A stretch of 64,000 bases of DNA from Acanthosepion pharaonis (GCA_903632075.3 CAHIKZ030000058.1:4185001-4249000); one strand, 5' to 3'. Shown: positions 34,075-46,854, numbered from the stretch's first letter. Notes: generated by a model from the letters alone, not told the origin. Numbers and translations: made by a program.

Positions 34075-34762
34075 GTGTGTAAGAGTAAAATTGTCCAAAT
34101 CGTTTAACAGCATAACTGTCCGTCTCACAAAACGTTTAATATCTAAAACCCACTAAATGAGTTTCTTTTTTCCAGGTTTTTCAGACAAGACGTCTAGCCA
34201 TCTTGACACTATTTGTCGTAAGTATCATTGAAAAACATTTTGAGTTTTTCAGCAAGAAAATGAACAAGTTATAATCGTTTTGTGTCAGCTCGACTTTCTT
34301 CCGAAATGAGCAAAGGTGTGAGGAAAAAGATCATTCAGGCCTTCAGTAATGGTAGCAACATTCATACTCTGGTTTCCATCTTCAAAGTCTATTTAAGAAC
34401 CATCAAGAGAACAGTGGATAAGTTTAAGAAAGAGTGAACAGTAGGGAGGAAAAGTGAATCAGGGGGTTGCAACAGGAAGAGAGATCATTATTTCAACTTA
34501 GAGCTAAAGCTATCAATTAAAAAGAGTTCCAACTCAATTCATAAGACTTTTGGCACGAGAGTGAGGATTTTCAGCCATAACAGTACAAAGAGCAGTGAAA
34601 AAAGTCTTGAAAATGAAATCGTACACGAAAAGTGTGAGGCACTTTGATACTCGAGGTCATAAAGTTAGAAGGTTCTACATAGCGAAGATCATCTTGAATA
34701 GGTTGGAAAATTATCCTGGATTATTATACATACATACATACACAGTCACAATAAGACAGAGA

Positions 34763-34814
<52 letters not shown>

Positions 34815-35118
34815 CACACACAAACATATATATATATATTTGAACTCAATTTCAACTTTTAAGGAGCTTCCGATCTTTAGCTATGATCAATTAATGATTA
34901 ACATATTATTTTCGTTTATGATCGATTTCATCAAATTATTCTTTTAAGCTTTGAGTGTCATTATACATTCTTATTGCTCAAATAGTGTTATTAAAACCTC
35001 GCAGAACTCCAGTAAGATATCTTTAATCATTTCTAAGATACAACGTTTCAAATCTTATCTAATAAATGGGCAATTTTACTTTTACACGGTTTGGACAATT
35101 TTGCTGTTACACCCGTTT
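34075..35118 (+). pseudogene. Mariner/Tc1-like element, microsatellite-bearing copy B
   Basis: The left end GTGTGTAAGAGTAAAATTGT and the right end ACAATTTTGCTGTTACACCC form imperfect terminal repeats. The transposase starts at ATG 34,306: MSKGVRKKIIQAFSNGSNIH, TLVSIFKVYLRTIKRTVDKF, then frameshifted pieces of the basic linker and LKMKSYTKSVRHFDTRGHKV to about 34,730. TACA, GATA, GA and TA tracts (34,735-34,840) replace the catalytic domain, and the 3' region resumes at TTTGAACTCAATTTCAAC. This is the most complete of three copies with the same internal replacement. Confidence 0.85.
34735..34840. repeat. TACA/GATA/GA/TA mixed microsatellite inside the mariner
   Basis: Short arrays of TACA, GATA and GA, and a brief TA tract, at the deletion junction of copy B. 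Confidence 0.9.
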
Positions 35119-35119
35119 C

Positions 35120-35180
<61 letters not shown>
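35120..35180. repeat. (TA)n microsatellite
   Basis: About 60 bp of TA directly after the right end of mariner copy B. Confidence 0.95.
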
Positions 35181-35184
<4 letters not shown>

Positions 35185-35189
35185 CATTG

Positions 35190-35634
35190 AATAATTTATA
35201 AATATTCTGTTTTTACTTATTTGTATATGGTTTATTTCAAGTTGTCTAATCAATTTATTGATACTGAAATGAATTCTAACAAGAAAGGCGCCGACCTATT
35301 TAATCCAAGTTCTTTCGACCTTTTCTAAGATCATCTTCGGGGGAAATTTGTGTAGTTATGCTATTTTTTTAAAAATCTCCCGTTCCGTTGTCATAATAAT
35401 CTTTAAATTTTTTATCCGTTGTTGTCATGGAATTTTTACAATACATGCGCTTCAATATATAAGTGATCTGACCCTGACTTGGTAGAAATGTAAAATGCCA
35501 TTAGTACATCAATGTTATATGCACATTAGTATATTATTGCTATATTCGTTATAAATTTTGTTGAGTCTAGGTTGGTTGATTAGGATATAGAGCCTCGAAT
35601 ATTTTGAGAAATTGTTTATTATTTTAGTGGGTTA

Positions 35635-35700
<66 letters not shown>

Positions 35701-36200
35701 TCATTGAATAATATAGACAAGTGATGACTATTTATAAACACAATTTAAAATGCATGATCCACCAGCCCACCAAACTATCAACATCTGGAATTATAAATGT
35801 AGCCTTGTGAAAAGGCAAATTGAAATAGCCAAAGAAAAATTGAACACTCTTACCAGCAACAAACAGGACATCTATGATAAACTAAAAGATATAACTACCC
35901 CGGAATCAACTGGAGGAAATTCCGCTTAGATGCACAATTTTGACGTTGCTTGGAAATCATCCGTGTAAACAAAAACAGACTAGCATTTTTGTTTTGTCTG
36001 TGTATTGTTTAATATATTTTAATGTAATTGTCATCTATGATAAAGATGGCTTATGTATGCTTGAAAGCTTAGATAGGATTAAAAAATATGTATCAATATT
36101 ATGTTTTTCTTTCTTAAGCTTATCAGACAATATGAAAAGAATTTACATAAAATAGACAACACATGTCTATATTATGTAATGAAATATACATCAATGAAAA
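35190..36200. other. AT-rich DNA with a decayed coding-like patch
   Basis: A plus-strand patch near 35,780-35,925 reads LVKRQIEIAKEKLNTLTSNK and DIYDKLKDITTPES in one frame. It looks like a decayed coiled-coil sequence, but I cannot assign it. Near 35,310-35,345 the complement of TTTCGACC...ATCTTCGG carries a CYGAAGA-hairpin-GAAAG signature. TA lies at 35,637-35,698. Confidence 0.4.
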
Positions 36201-36218
36201 ATTCTGCCTAAACAAACG

Positions 36219-36219
<1 letters not shown>

Positions 36220-36274
<55 letters not shown>
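36220..36274. repeat. (TA)n microsatellite
   Basis: About 55 bp of TA. Confidence 0.95.
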
Positions 36275-36279
<5 letters not shown>

Positions 36280-36782
36280 GCAGGTTTCCAAAAACGGCAA
36301 CAAGTTAAATAGATAGGAGATGTAAATGGAAGGGAAAATAATGATATAATCAAGATGCTGACTTTACACCCTACCTTAATCAAAAATTAGTAAGTGAACA
36401 CTGATGAATTCTACAGATCAATAGACTTGAGAAAACTACTTTTCTGCGAATTAATTAAACATTAATTAAATGTACTGAACCGCGAAGTAATGTCTATTCT
36501 CAGCACAGATTTAAAAAAGGCTTGAAAAGAAAGATATATTGTTGTACTGATGCATGCGCAAAATACCAAATGTTCGCCCGATACAAGGCCCAATAGCTAC
36601 TCAAAGTAGAGGGTTAATGTGTGGAGTTGTATAAAAAAGGACGGGCGTTAGCAGTATAGGGCTGAAGTTACTTCAGAAGGAACTGGAAACCCAAACCTAA
36701 ACAGGAAACAAGGGATAAACCTCTACTCCTGCCCAAAAGATTGGGGCGGTGTGTGAACCGGGCGCAGGCGTACTATATTTTT

Positions 36783-36850
<68 letters not shown>

Positions 36851-37420
36851 GAAATGGATTAAGTTCGAAAATAAGGTATAAGCAGAATAAGAATATATGT
36901 GTGTGTGTTTGTGTGTGTGTGTGTATGCTTCAAACTGGCTAGAGTCTTATAATGATTCCAGAGCCAAAGTTATTTGATCGGATTTGCAACTATATATTAC
37001 AGGGGTTTGATTACACTGTAGCAATGACAATACTTTTTACTTATTTATAATACATCTACCATTTCTTACATATAATGAATTAACATGGTACTGTGTTTAT
37101 AATCGTTGTACCCCCCTCAAAAGAATACTTTGACTTTTAGAGGCCAATAAGTATGATTGAAAGATATCAAAATAATCCAAGACACGTAAATTGACTCGGT
37201 TATGTAATAAATCAATACCCATATTTAACCACATACCACTTAATTTTACAAGTATGTTCACCCTATACAATTCTCGCGGGCAGGGGGGCACTCGAGGTAG
37301 AGGGATACAGGGTAAGAGACACTGTTTAGGCGGATCTGTAAGGTCGATAACGGTAAATCTTAAACTTGAAGTTGCTTGAGTGTTACTTACGTCAAGGAAG
37401 AATATTTTAGGGAAAAAAAT
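36280..37420. other. No gene recognised
   Basis: Contains a CA-TA tract at 36,784-36,848. The 121-aa minus frame near 37,100-37,460 has no recognisable motifs and partly overlaps the start of a LINE remnant, so I do not call it. Confidence 0.45.
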
Positions 37421-37423
37421 AGG

Positions 37424-37565
37424 TCTGCAAGGACACAGATACATAAAATCCGAAAGAGACAATTGAAATTACTTGAGCTATTTAACTTGGCGACAAAAAG
37501 GAAATCGTCCAGAGTCGTCATCTCAAACGTCTTGAAAGGACACGGTAGATCAAAGAAATATAAAG
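37424..37565 (+). pseudogene. LINE ORF2 C-terminal scrap
   Basis: KIRKRQLKLLELFNL is followed directly by SSRVVISNVLKGHGRSK. These are the start and end of the IRKRQLKFL...MIAYVLKGH block seen at 43,875 and 56,290, with about 80 codons between them deleted. Confidence 0.7.
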
Positions 37566-37569
37566 CAGC

Positions 37570-38220
37570 ATCGGTGAATGTGAAATGGTGATTATGGACG
37601 AGAAAAATGAAATCAGTGGTCAGATTTCAAATTTGGGTCGAGGCTGTCTTCACTTTGCACTAATGGTTTCAGGAAAGGCATGAATATATATCTTGATAGT
37701 ACAACCATTGCAGTAGAAACCAACGTGAAAACGGATGGGCTTCTTCTGTTTATCATGCTTGTTTTTCATTGCTGCAACTGTTGATGGTGTGATATCATTG
37801 CGGTAAATGGTGGTGGATGATCCAACTCCAATGACTCACGTCACCGCTCCATTCATGCCACAAAGTCACGTCACAAGAATTTACACAGGCAGATAACGTG
37901 AGCATTTCAGATTTTAAATCTTTTAAAAGGGGGTGTGGATTAATAATTGCGATTAAAATCGACACATTAAAACAACAGAAAATAATAACAAAAAAGGTTA
38001 CATTAACATAAAATGGGGATATCGAAAGGCAAATAAATTAACAAGAAAAAAACTACTTAACCGAGTTGTCGCTTCTCTATCACTAAAGCTCAATCGAGGA
38101 GGATAAATGTGCAATGCTACTAAAATTAATTAAGATCAGAAACAGCATGTTATAAAAGGAATATACATCCTTGTGTAAATTAATTCAAACAAAACGAATA
38201 ATTCCGTTATTATTTCCTTC
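37570..38220. other. No gene recognised
   Basis: Two TCACGTCAC motifs near 37,837-37,872. No recognisable protein similarity. Confidence 0.4.
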
Positions 38221-38224
38221 TTTT

Positions 38225-38444
38225 TTTTCGTATTTATTCAATGAAACATGACCCAGTGCACATGTTAGTACTTCGTATGTCCATACCTTCGTTCCATGCT
38301 GATTAAACACAGATTCTCGATTGGATTTAAACCAAGAGAGTTTCCAGGCCAGTCTATAGTACTTCGATTTGCTTACTGGTAAGACTTGTCACTGTGTTCG
38401 TGCAGCGTTACAATTTTCGTACGCTTCCTTGGAGTAACGTCCAT
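38225..38444 (-). pseudogene. Internally deleted Tc1-like transposase
   Basis: From ATG at 38,444 the minus strand reads MDVTPRKRTKIVTLHEHSDK, a typical Tc1-family N-terminus. It then passes within a few codons to W/TGLETLLG..NPIENL (the WPGNSPDLNPIENLW block near the third catalytic residue). About 250 codons between the DNA-binding domain and this motif have been lost. Confidence 0.75.
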
Positions 38445-38599
38445 CGCAGAAAATGGCAGTAGGACAACTAATCGACAGCTGAGACAATAGTGTCTAGGCG
38501 TAAAAAAATCTGATGCAATAACGGAAGACGCAGTATATTTCAAGGCCAAACAAATCTCATCATACACCCCGAAAACAAATTCATAATACTGCACACCAC

Positions 38600-39210
38600 T
38601 GCAAATGACCTAATCTGAGAAGAAATAGAAATCGATTACACACTGCAACTCCATGGGTTCTAAAACTGACCGTATGATGAAAGAAAGTTAACTAAAGCGG
38701 TTGTTTCAATTAATTTGCACAAGGGTGTATAAGCATCAAATGATAATATTATTTACGCGCAATAGCCACTTCATCTGCATACAGAAGGATGGATACAGGG
38801 ACTTAATATATAAATTTTACAAGTCGTCGAATGTACTAACTTCTTTGAATTTGGAAGTTTCAAAATATATCAATCTTCTGATTGAAACGGTTTTTGAAAA
38901 TAGGGAGTCGAAATATTGCTTTTAACCTGGTCCGGAGGACTGACTTCAAATGTCGGAGGTTAACTTTCATGCATCTCTAACAAAGAAGAAAGCTCATGAA
39001 GAAGAATAGATTGAAAGAATTCGGACGAAAGGGAAAAGCAAAATACTGTAGAATTTGTGATAAAGCCATTTTATAATCACGTCAAGTGGGCAAATGCAAT
39101 AAATCCGTTTATACCGCTTTTCGCAATGCACTTAAAAAGAGTACGCTTATTCATATAATTCGAAGATAACAGAAAATATAACAAAACTAAAAAGGCAAAA
39201 GGAAAATAGG
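38600..39210. other. No gene recognised
   Basis: A 74-aa plus frame at 38,701 has no recognisable motif. Confidence 0.4.
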
Positions 39211-39211
39211 A

Positions 39212-39214
<3 letters not shown>

Positions 39215-39267
<53 letters not shown>

Positions 39268-39444
39268 GTAAACCTCATTTAATATACATACACAGACATA
39301 CACACACATATATAATGCAAAACTCGAATATATAATATATATATATATATATATATTCGACTTTTGAAATTTTATATATGCATATTCCATAAAATCATAT
39401 TCAATAAAACATATTTGAAAGAAAGATAGCTGCCCAAATGTGTG

Positions 39445-39499
<55 letters not shown>

Positions 39500-39503
39500 C
39501 TCA

Positions 39504-39559
<56 letters not shown>
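39215..39559. repeat. Cluster of four TA tracts in a local duplication
   Basis: TA lies at about 39,215-39,266, 39,330-39,356, 39,459-39,493 and 39,509-39,559. ATGTAAACCTCAT follows two of the tracts and ATAATGC(A)AAACT follows two others, so the tracts sit in repeated units. Confidence 0.9.
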
Positions 39560-39562
<3 letters not shown>

Positions 39563-39723
39563 ATGCCAAACTGAATACACACACGCACACACACACAGCA
39601 ACCTTTCTTTTCTTTCAAACATGTTTTACTTAATATGGGATAAAAGGAAAATTACCACCAGGAAAACAGAAAAATGTAAGAATATTAAAAAAAGACTACA
39701 GAATTAATCAAGTTTTTCGTTTG

Positions 39724-39725
<2 letters not shown>

Positions 39726-39797
<72 letters not shown>

Positions 39798-39973
39798 CAC
39801 TAATATTCCATGGTTATAATTTATTACATTGGAATCTTAATCACAATACAATTCATCAGACCTACAAATTTCAAGAGGAAAATTATAACCATGGAATATT
39901 TGTGTTTGAGCTTTTTATATTATATTTTTGTTCTGTCTTGTACATAGAGTTCCACCTGTATTTTATCCTCTTG

Positions 39974-40033
<60 letters not shown>
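39726..40033. repeat. Two TA tracts flanking an inverted repeat
   Basis: TA lies at 39,726-39,794 and 39,975-40,033. Between them, ATATTCCATGGTTATAATTT (from 39,802) and AAAATTATAACCATGGAATA (39,881) are perfect complements with about 60 nt between. Confidence 0.9.
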
Positions 40034-40035
<2 letters not shown>

Positions 40036-40309
40036 TCATTGATGTCAAAACCGAGAGGTGAAGTCTTTTCAGACCATGTGTGTTGTGTTTTTGCTCGACT
40101 TCATTTATATGCTGGTTAATGTTACATTATGGGTAATAAGATGTATTGTATTATCGTAACGGTATTTTGTGGGCGGTACATTTATGTTTTAAATTATTCT
40201 ACAAATTACTGACCTAAAATAATATTTTATTCGTATAGTGTTGTTTATTAATTATTTGTTATTGATTATTTACTTAGTTTTATTTAATTATTTAGATTAT
40301 ATATACCGG

Positions 40310-40564
40310 GTGTTACAGTAAAAATTTCCAAATCCTCTGACTCCGAAATTGTCCAATTATCTGGACCGTTTATCTTAGAAATGATTAAAGATATCTTACT
40401 GGAATTCTCTGAGGTTTTATGACACTGTTGGATTTACTTTGAGCAAAAAGAATGTACAATTACACTCTAAGCTTAACAGAAGAATCATGGTGAAATCGGT
40501 CATAAACGAAAATGAAATGTTTATTATTAATTAATCATAGCTAAGGATCGGAAGCTCAGGAAGG

Positions 40565-40612
<48 letters not shown>

Positions 40613-40720
40613 TCCAGGATAATTTTTAAACTTATTCAAGATGGTCTTCACCCTCTCTAACCTTCTATTTTTCTGTCCTGGAGTAAGAAGTTGCCTCACA
40701 CGTTTCACATACAACATTGA
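40310..40720 (-). pseudogene. Mariner/Tc1-like element, microsatellite-bearing copy C
   Basis: Starting at GGGTGTTACAGTAAAAATTT (the 3' end of the family), the sequence passes GAAATCGGTCATAAACG and reaches a TA tract at 40,571-40,609. It then continues into the complement of the transposase region (NKFKNYPGI-like, then the LLTPGQK..R and RVR blocks) and stops near 40,720. It has the same internal replacement as copies A and B and is 5'-truncated. Confidence 0.78.
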
Positions 40721-40729
40721 TATATCGCA

Positions 40730-41570
40730 AATAAGTTAGTTCTCTATATTTTACAAGTAACCTATTTCGAGAAGTTCTAAAAACAACCATGTTAATACAC
40801 GTCTAAGAAGAGATCGCATTGATAAACCAAATTTGTTTTTATAAAAATTATCGAAAGGGGAAAATCATTGGCTTGTCGAAAATCCACAAATATTTATTAT
40901 TTTGTTTATTGGACCTTTTTATGAGATATAAGCAATTATTAATGGTATGTTAGTGTATAATGATTCACTGTCTAAATAAGCCAAGTTTTTGGCTTTCCTC
41001 ATTGTGCCTTTCGACAAGGTCGCTGAAATCTTTTACTATGTGAAGGGCTAATTATTCAGAGAATTGTGCTTAAACTTTCGACTATAGGTTTTACTTTCCA
41101 GATATGATGAAATTCTCTTTTTTTCTTTTCTTTTTTTTTTTTTTGTCTGTTATTTGTAGACCATGTCTATTTTAGAGTGATATTCATTTAATTTGTACCA
41201 TGCTGTGTTCTCGGTGTTTCAGTTTCATTGTAACATAAAAAAATGAACTTGGCATCGTTATGGTAGAAAGAAAGAAAAAAGAATGAAAGAAAAGGAAGGA
41301 AAGAAAGAAAAAAAGATAGAAAGGAAGAGAAACGAGATTGACACAGTCAAAAGCATAGCACTTCGTTCAGAAACGAAGATGGACAAGGTGACATGCAGAT
41401 TGAGAAATATTTACAGAAGATGCGATAATTCTTATTTACCAAATAGAAAGATTGAAAAAACAAAATGAAATGGTGAGAAACGGAGGGGAAAATCAGTGGA
41501 ATACGTGCAGAAAATAAAGAGGGTGAGAGCATTGTAGAGAGAAGGAGAGATAATTGTGTCATAGGGCACA
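40730..41570. other. No gene recognised; A/G-rich patch
   Basis: A GAAAG-rich run at about 41,260-41,340 and T tracts near 41,110-41,145. No recognisable coding sequence. Confidence 0.4.
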
Positions 41571-41571
41571 C

Positions 41572-41576
<5 letters not shown>

Positions 41577-41612
<36 letters not shown>

Positions 41613-41669
41613 TATGAACAGACTGCGATAGAGAGATATGAACAGACTATTACATAGATATAATCAGGC

Positions 41670-41759
<90 letters not shown>

Positions 41760-41804
41760 GAGAGCAAAAGATGGATAAGAACAGACTAAGATAGATAGAT
41801 AGAT

Positions 41805-41843
<39 letters not shown>

Positions 41844-41904
41844 TGAACTGACTGAGATAGGTAGATATGAACAGACTGTATTACACAGATTTAATCAGGT
41901 TGTA

Positions 41905-41970
<66 letters not shown>

Positions 41971-42007
41971 GAGGGTGTGAGAGCGAAAGATAGATGAGAA
42001 CAGACTG

Positions 42008-42055
<48 letters not shown>

Positions 42056-42080
42056 CAGAACAGACTGAGAGAGATAGATA
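41577..42080. repeat. GATA / GA / TA satellite-like block
   Basis: At least three (GATA)n arrays alternate with (TA)n and (GA)n, with recurring spacers GAACAGACT and TAATCAGG. A unit of about 200-250 bp (GAACAGACT-GATA-ACAGA-TTAATCAGG-TA-GA) appears to have been duplicated twice. Confidence 0.92.
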
Positions 42081-42980
42081 AATCTAAACAGGTTGACATT
42101 GGTAAGTAATCAGGTTGGTCGAAATATACGAGAGAACTAATATTGGCAAATACACTCTGGAGGATTGTCAAAACGCCTCAAATCATATTAACTGAGTCGA
42201 ATACAAATATGATACTTACAATGCAATAGAAAGCATTTTCAAAGGGAAACATACAGAGAACGCTTTCATAACTGAACTAAAAGCATACAAAGGCGTGTGT
42301 TCTCACAAAAAAAAACCTCACTTATCACATGCCTTCTCTGAAGTAGTGAAATAATATCTTTTAGAGCATGTAAATGTATAAGCTATAAAACATATATTTC
42401 ATATAAAACAGCACTGAAGCACATTCCTCTTTGTGTTTTTTAAGCCATCCTTAATACATCTTCAAGATTTTCTCCGGTTATCCTTTCAATATAATGAATG
42501 CAAATTTCTTCTTCACTTTTCACTCTTTGTTCTTGATGCGAGATCACAGGTTATATGGTGGGAAATCATTTCAAAATAAGAAACTGCTTACTGAGGAGAA
42601 ACGCGAAAAGAGAAGAGAATAAAAAGAAAATTTTAGATTTAGACGAAGGTATTGCATGGCAGAAAAAAAATTAAAAATAAAATATATCTTCTTTAAGAGT
42701 TTGAATATTTTTAATACTTTACATAACATTTGGTTTTAAATTCAAGTTATGCATATGTGACTTACTCAGCTCCATGGTAAGAACGAAGGTTAAAAACACT
42801 CACGCACATGCACAGACACGCACGCATACACATATATTTCTCTTTTATATATATATATATATATTCTTACAAATATATTTCTTATTATTTTAAACGGTAT
42901 CTATATCTTATTTATATATATATAATGATGGACTCTTACGTCGGTTTCGACGTATGAGGATCTGACAGCTTATTGATTCA
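42081..42980. other. No gene recognised
   Basis: AT-rich with short CA and TA tracts near 42,800-42,862. Nothing recognised. Confidence 0.45.
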
Positions 42981-42981
42981 G

Positions 42982-43240
42982 TTATGAAATTTTGTGCGAT
43001 AATCTTAAGTGGCATTTAAGACCTGCTAAAAGGAGGCCACATATGGAGCAAGAGTAATGATTGTGAGATGAGATCACTTTTAGATTGCCTGACCTTTTAG
43101 ATCTTGCTCTTGTTTCTTGAAGATGATTCAGACAAGCAGATTGAAAACTGCTGACTCCAAAATACGTTGATCTCCATTCTACCCGCTCCAAGGCTAAGCG
43201 CTCAAGGGTGTTATGTGGTATATTGACAGCTGACAAGTGG
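42982..43240 (-). pseudogene. LINE ORF2 C-terminus with zinc finger
   Basis: The 84-aa minus frame reads LERLALERVEWRSTYFGVSS, FQSACLNHLQETRARSK, then CSICGLLLAGLKCHLRLSHK. A W-R-S block followed by a terminal C-x2-C...H-x4-H finger is a typical end of several LINE ORF2 proteins. The finger is compressed (the usual spacing before L-x2-H is longer), suggesting a small deletion. Confidence 0.65.
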
Positions 43241-43260
43241 CTTAGCTATGGGGGTTCTAC

Positions 43261-43270
43261 ATATATATAA

Positions 43271-43313
<43 letters not shown>

Positions 43314-43351
43314 GAAAAAGTAAAATTTAAAATTTATATTTATCATTTATA

Positions 43352-43396
<45 letters not shown>

Positions 43397-43567
43397 TATA
43401 TATAAATATTTTACAACTTCATAAGTTAATATAGTGGAAACTTTGTTTTTGAAATAGACATACATTTTTATTTATTAAACACATAGTTTTACTTTTTAAG
43501 GAGTGTCTATTTCAACGCATAATAACGTTTGAAGTAATAAAAATATTTCATTAGTAAAAAATCCATT

Positions 43568-43624
<57 letters not shown>
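43261..43624. repeat. Cluster of TA tracts
   Basis: TA lies at about 43,261-43,307, 43,358-43,393 and 43,570-43,624 in very AT-rich DNA. Confidence 0.92.
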
Positions 43625-43627
<3 letters not shown>

Positions 43628-43874
43628 AAAAAATGTAAGCATAAATAAAACATATAGTCATTCGCCGTATCAAAGATGATCAGTGTTTCTCTTTTTTAAG
43701 CCGGGATCGAAACGAGACCGATTTGTCATCATCCCGAGTCTCTCAAACTTAGGCATATCAACTTCAATTTCAAAATGTTAAAATCTCACCCCCAATCTAG
43801 TAATGCACTTAAATGCATAGAGTCTATGCAGCATAGAGCATATTTCTTCAGAACAACTCTTTCTTTTCTTTTCT

Positions 43875-44315
43875 TTTTATGCGCCATGTCCTTTCAGGAC
43901 GTAGGCGATCATGGCTCTCCACATCTCTCTATCCCTTGCAGCTCTCAACAAGTTCCTTCCCTCTGCTTCCTCTCCCAAACCACGTTCCGTCATCCATTTG
44001 CTTAAGTCCACCAGGTATGTCACGCATTGCTTTCCATTGTCTCTCTTCCCCTCTATTCGAGCCGTGAGTATCAGATTCTCCAGGCCCTCCTTCCTCATTA
44101 TGCTTAATAGAAATTTCAGCTGCCTCTTCCTGATATTAAGTATAAGCCGCCTCCTTGCTTGCAACCTCTCTAAGACCTCATCGTTCGTCATACTTTCGGT
44201 GCATGATATCTTTAGCATCTTTCTGTAGAACCATCTCTCCGACGCCTCGAGTCTTTTCTTGATCTTTGAGGAAATTGTCCAACATTCGTTGCTGTAAAGA
44301 AGGACAGATGTCAGT
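43875..44315 (-). pseudogene. LINE ORF2 C-terminal fragment, inverted partner
   Basis: The 113-aa minus frame reads MLKISCTESMTNDEVLERLQ, LILNIRKRQLKFLLSIMRKE, GLENLILTARIEGKRDNGKQ and DREMWRAMIAYVLKGHGA. Upstream it continues in broken form (the LTSVLLY..ECW block, near 44,290-44,315). This is the segment after the RT domain in an endonuclease-RT type LINE. It is the inverted counterpart of 44,630-45,075. Confidence 0.85.
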
Positions 44316-44339
44316 ATTGATAGCAGACACGGAAAAGAA

Positions 44340-45075
44340 ACTACAAAATCTCCTACAGAAGGGAGTAGAAGGGAGTAAGCATAAAATACAAGAAGACAGA
44401 ATGCACGGTTATTAGTAAAAGAAGAACTCTGAAATGCGATTTACAGGTCGGGTACACTAAAATCAAGCAGACGCGGAAGTCTAAATATCTGGGAAGCATT
44501 TTGACAGAGGACAGTAAAAGTGACACTGAGATCCGTAGATGTATTGGGATGGCCAAGGACGCTTTCCAAATGCTAGGTAGAATATTGCAAGACGGGAGGA
44601 TTTCTTTGATAATGAAGAAAAGAATCCTGAGCTGTTACATGACATCTGTCCTTCTTTACGACAGCGAAAGTTGAACAATTTCCTCAAAGATGAAAAAGAG
44701 ACTCGAAGCGACGGAGATGTGGTTCTACAGAAGGATGCTAAGGATATCATAGACCGAGCGTGTGAGCAATGTTGAAGTCTTAGAGAGGATGCAAACAAAG
44801 AGGAGGCTTATACTTAACATCAGGAAAAGGCACTTGATGATTCTGAATACATATGAGGAAGGAGGGCCTGGAGAATCTGATACTCACGGGTCGAAGGAAA
44901 GAGAGACGAGGAAAAGCAACACATAACATACGTAGCGGGATTAATCAAGTGAATGACAGAACGTGGTCTGGAGGCGGTAGCAAAAGCAAGGAACTTGTTG
45001 AGAGTTGTAAGGGATAGAGGGAGGTGGAGAGCTATGATTGCCTACGTCCTGAAACAAGATGGCGCAGAAAAATAA
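44340..45075 (+). pseudogene. LINE RT/C-terminal fragment
   Basis: The plus strand carries the KLLQKGVEGS-like block, then KYLGSILTEDSKSDTEIRRC, IGMAKDAFQMLGRILQDGR, LSCYMTSVLLYDSES, RLEATEMWFYRRMLRIS, VEVLERMQTKRRLILNI and RWRAMIAYVLKQDGAEK, across several frameshifts. It extends further upstream than its inverted neighbour at 43,875, so the two are independent or differently truncated copies. The GCE(T/C)W motif is DSES here. Confidence 0.85.
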
Positions 45076-45079
45076 ATAA

Positions 45080-46854
45080 AATAGTTACTAATATCCTATA
45101 AATGATGACGTATCCCGCAAAAACAAAACCCAATCGAAAAAAAAAAAATTGCAGATGTGTTTTGTTCTTTAGGACTTTATTGGATTAAGTAATATTTAAG
45201 TTTATTGGATTATATATGCGCATCAAGAAACCTGGACACTGGAATTTTATTTATTTATGTTTTTTTTTACATGTGTTTTACGTAAAGCCGATTTCTTTCA
45301 GTTTATTTTTCTTTTCGTTTATGTTATTATCAATTTTGTTATTAAATATCCCACACTCTGATAACAGAAGATCTACTAAGAAAAGTGAAATGTACAAACC
45401 TGTATATAAAATTACTGTGAATGATCGAGCGATTAAAGTAATTTCTATACATTTTCGTCTCAGTAAATTTCTTTTTCTTTTAATTAGAGTAGCATTTTTT
45501 AATCAGACTTGTGGTCTGATTCATTACTAAGAGGAACTAATGCACTGAGTATGTTGTTTTGTCAATGGTCACTTTTGTGTTTATATAATATTTTATTTAA
45601 ATTCCTCGAGGTTTCACCTATGTATTTCTTGTGGCAGTTACGTAAAGTAAATTCTTCCGCCAGATTTTTTTTTTATTTTGTTTTGTTTTTGTTTCATTAA
45701 ATATTTTATTTTTTATAGTTGTCAAAATTTAAGCTTAGAAAAATTATTTTCAGTTTTAGCTGTGAGTGGGTAGAATAATATATTGTGTATGTTAGTTGGT
45801 TGCATAATATATTTTGATTCGTTGGCTCTGTCAGAATGTTTCCATCATGTATTTTAAAATATTTTATGAGTCATTTGTTTCGAATTGATTATAAGGTAAT
45901 TAAACGCATACTTAAAAACGTATTCAAAAAAATATGATAAAATAGAACATATTTTAAAAAAAAAACATTTTAAAATTTAAATTTAAAATTTCAGTGCCCC
46001 CTCTTCGTCATGAACATATGTAATGACATAAACGTAAAGTAAGTTTAAACTCTAAGAAGTTCTAAAAGACTAAACGCGTCACATGAAAAGAGATTTTACT
46101 AAAACATTTTCTTGATATATAAAAAGTCATTGTATATCGTTTTCCTATGATGAGCGTATATTTTTGTGCGTATATTTCAGGCTGTGACTACTTGAAACAC
46201 GTTTTTGTGTACCGCTAATACAGACAATGAACACTTTAAATTATTTACGCATATGTATCGAAGTACGGTCATTTGAGATCATGGTAATGTATATCTATGA
46301 ATAACTGAAAATCTAAAATGCATTTGCACATATACAAATAAATAGATTTTACAAATGTATTATTAAATTCGACAGACAAAGAAGGCCATATTAATTTTTT
46401 AGTTTCTTTTGTTTGCTGTACAAAGGAGCGAATGCTCGCTTCAAGACTATTCACTGAATGTCTATAGTTTCCATCATCGATTCTCGCGCTTTCGACCATT
46501 CTTTGTTCGTCATCAGGAACAAAACATGCAGGGTTTTATTTTTCAAAAAAAAAAAGATGAGACAATGAACTCTCAGTGACATTAAATGAGAAAACGGTAA
46601 AAAACATCAAAGACCAGGCACTGGTTACAATGTTGCTATATTAAGCATTGCAGTATAACTCTTGAAATATATCATGTTAGATTATTATTTAATTATTATT
46701 ATTATATAAGATTTCTATAAGATTATTATTATTATATAATATTACTTAATTACTATGACTAGAAATACCCATGAAAATTTTACGATTTTCATATTTAAAT
46801 TTTCTAATGAATCTTAATACTTGTCTTTTCCGTCTTTCGAAACGATATACTCCA

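Noticed and set aside
37097..37462. 121-aa minus frame as a protein-coding gene
   Set aside because: No recognisable motif, no codon or splice support, and it overlaps a LINE remnant on the other strand.
39187..39633. Long IYIYIY, THTHTH and CVCVCV open frames here and elsewhere
   Set aside because: These are translations of TA, CA and TG microsatellites and have no coding meaning.
41577..42080. CRISPR-like regular repeats
   Set aside because: Units are simple GATA, GA and TA arrays without unique spacers, in a eukaryotic context.
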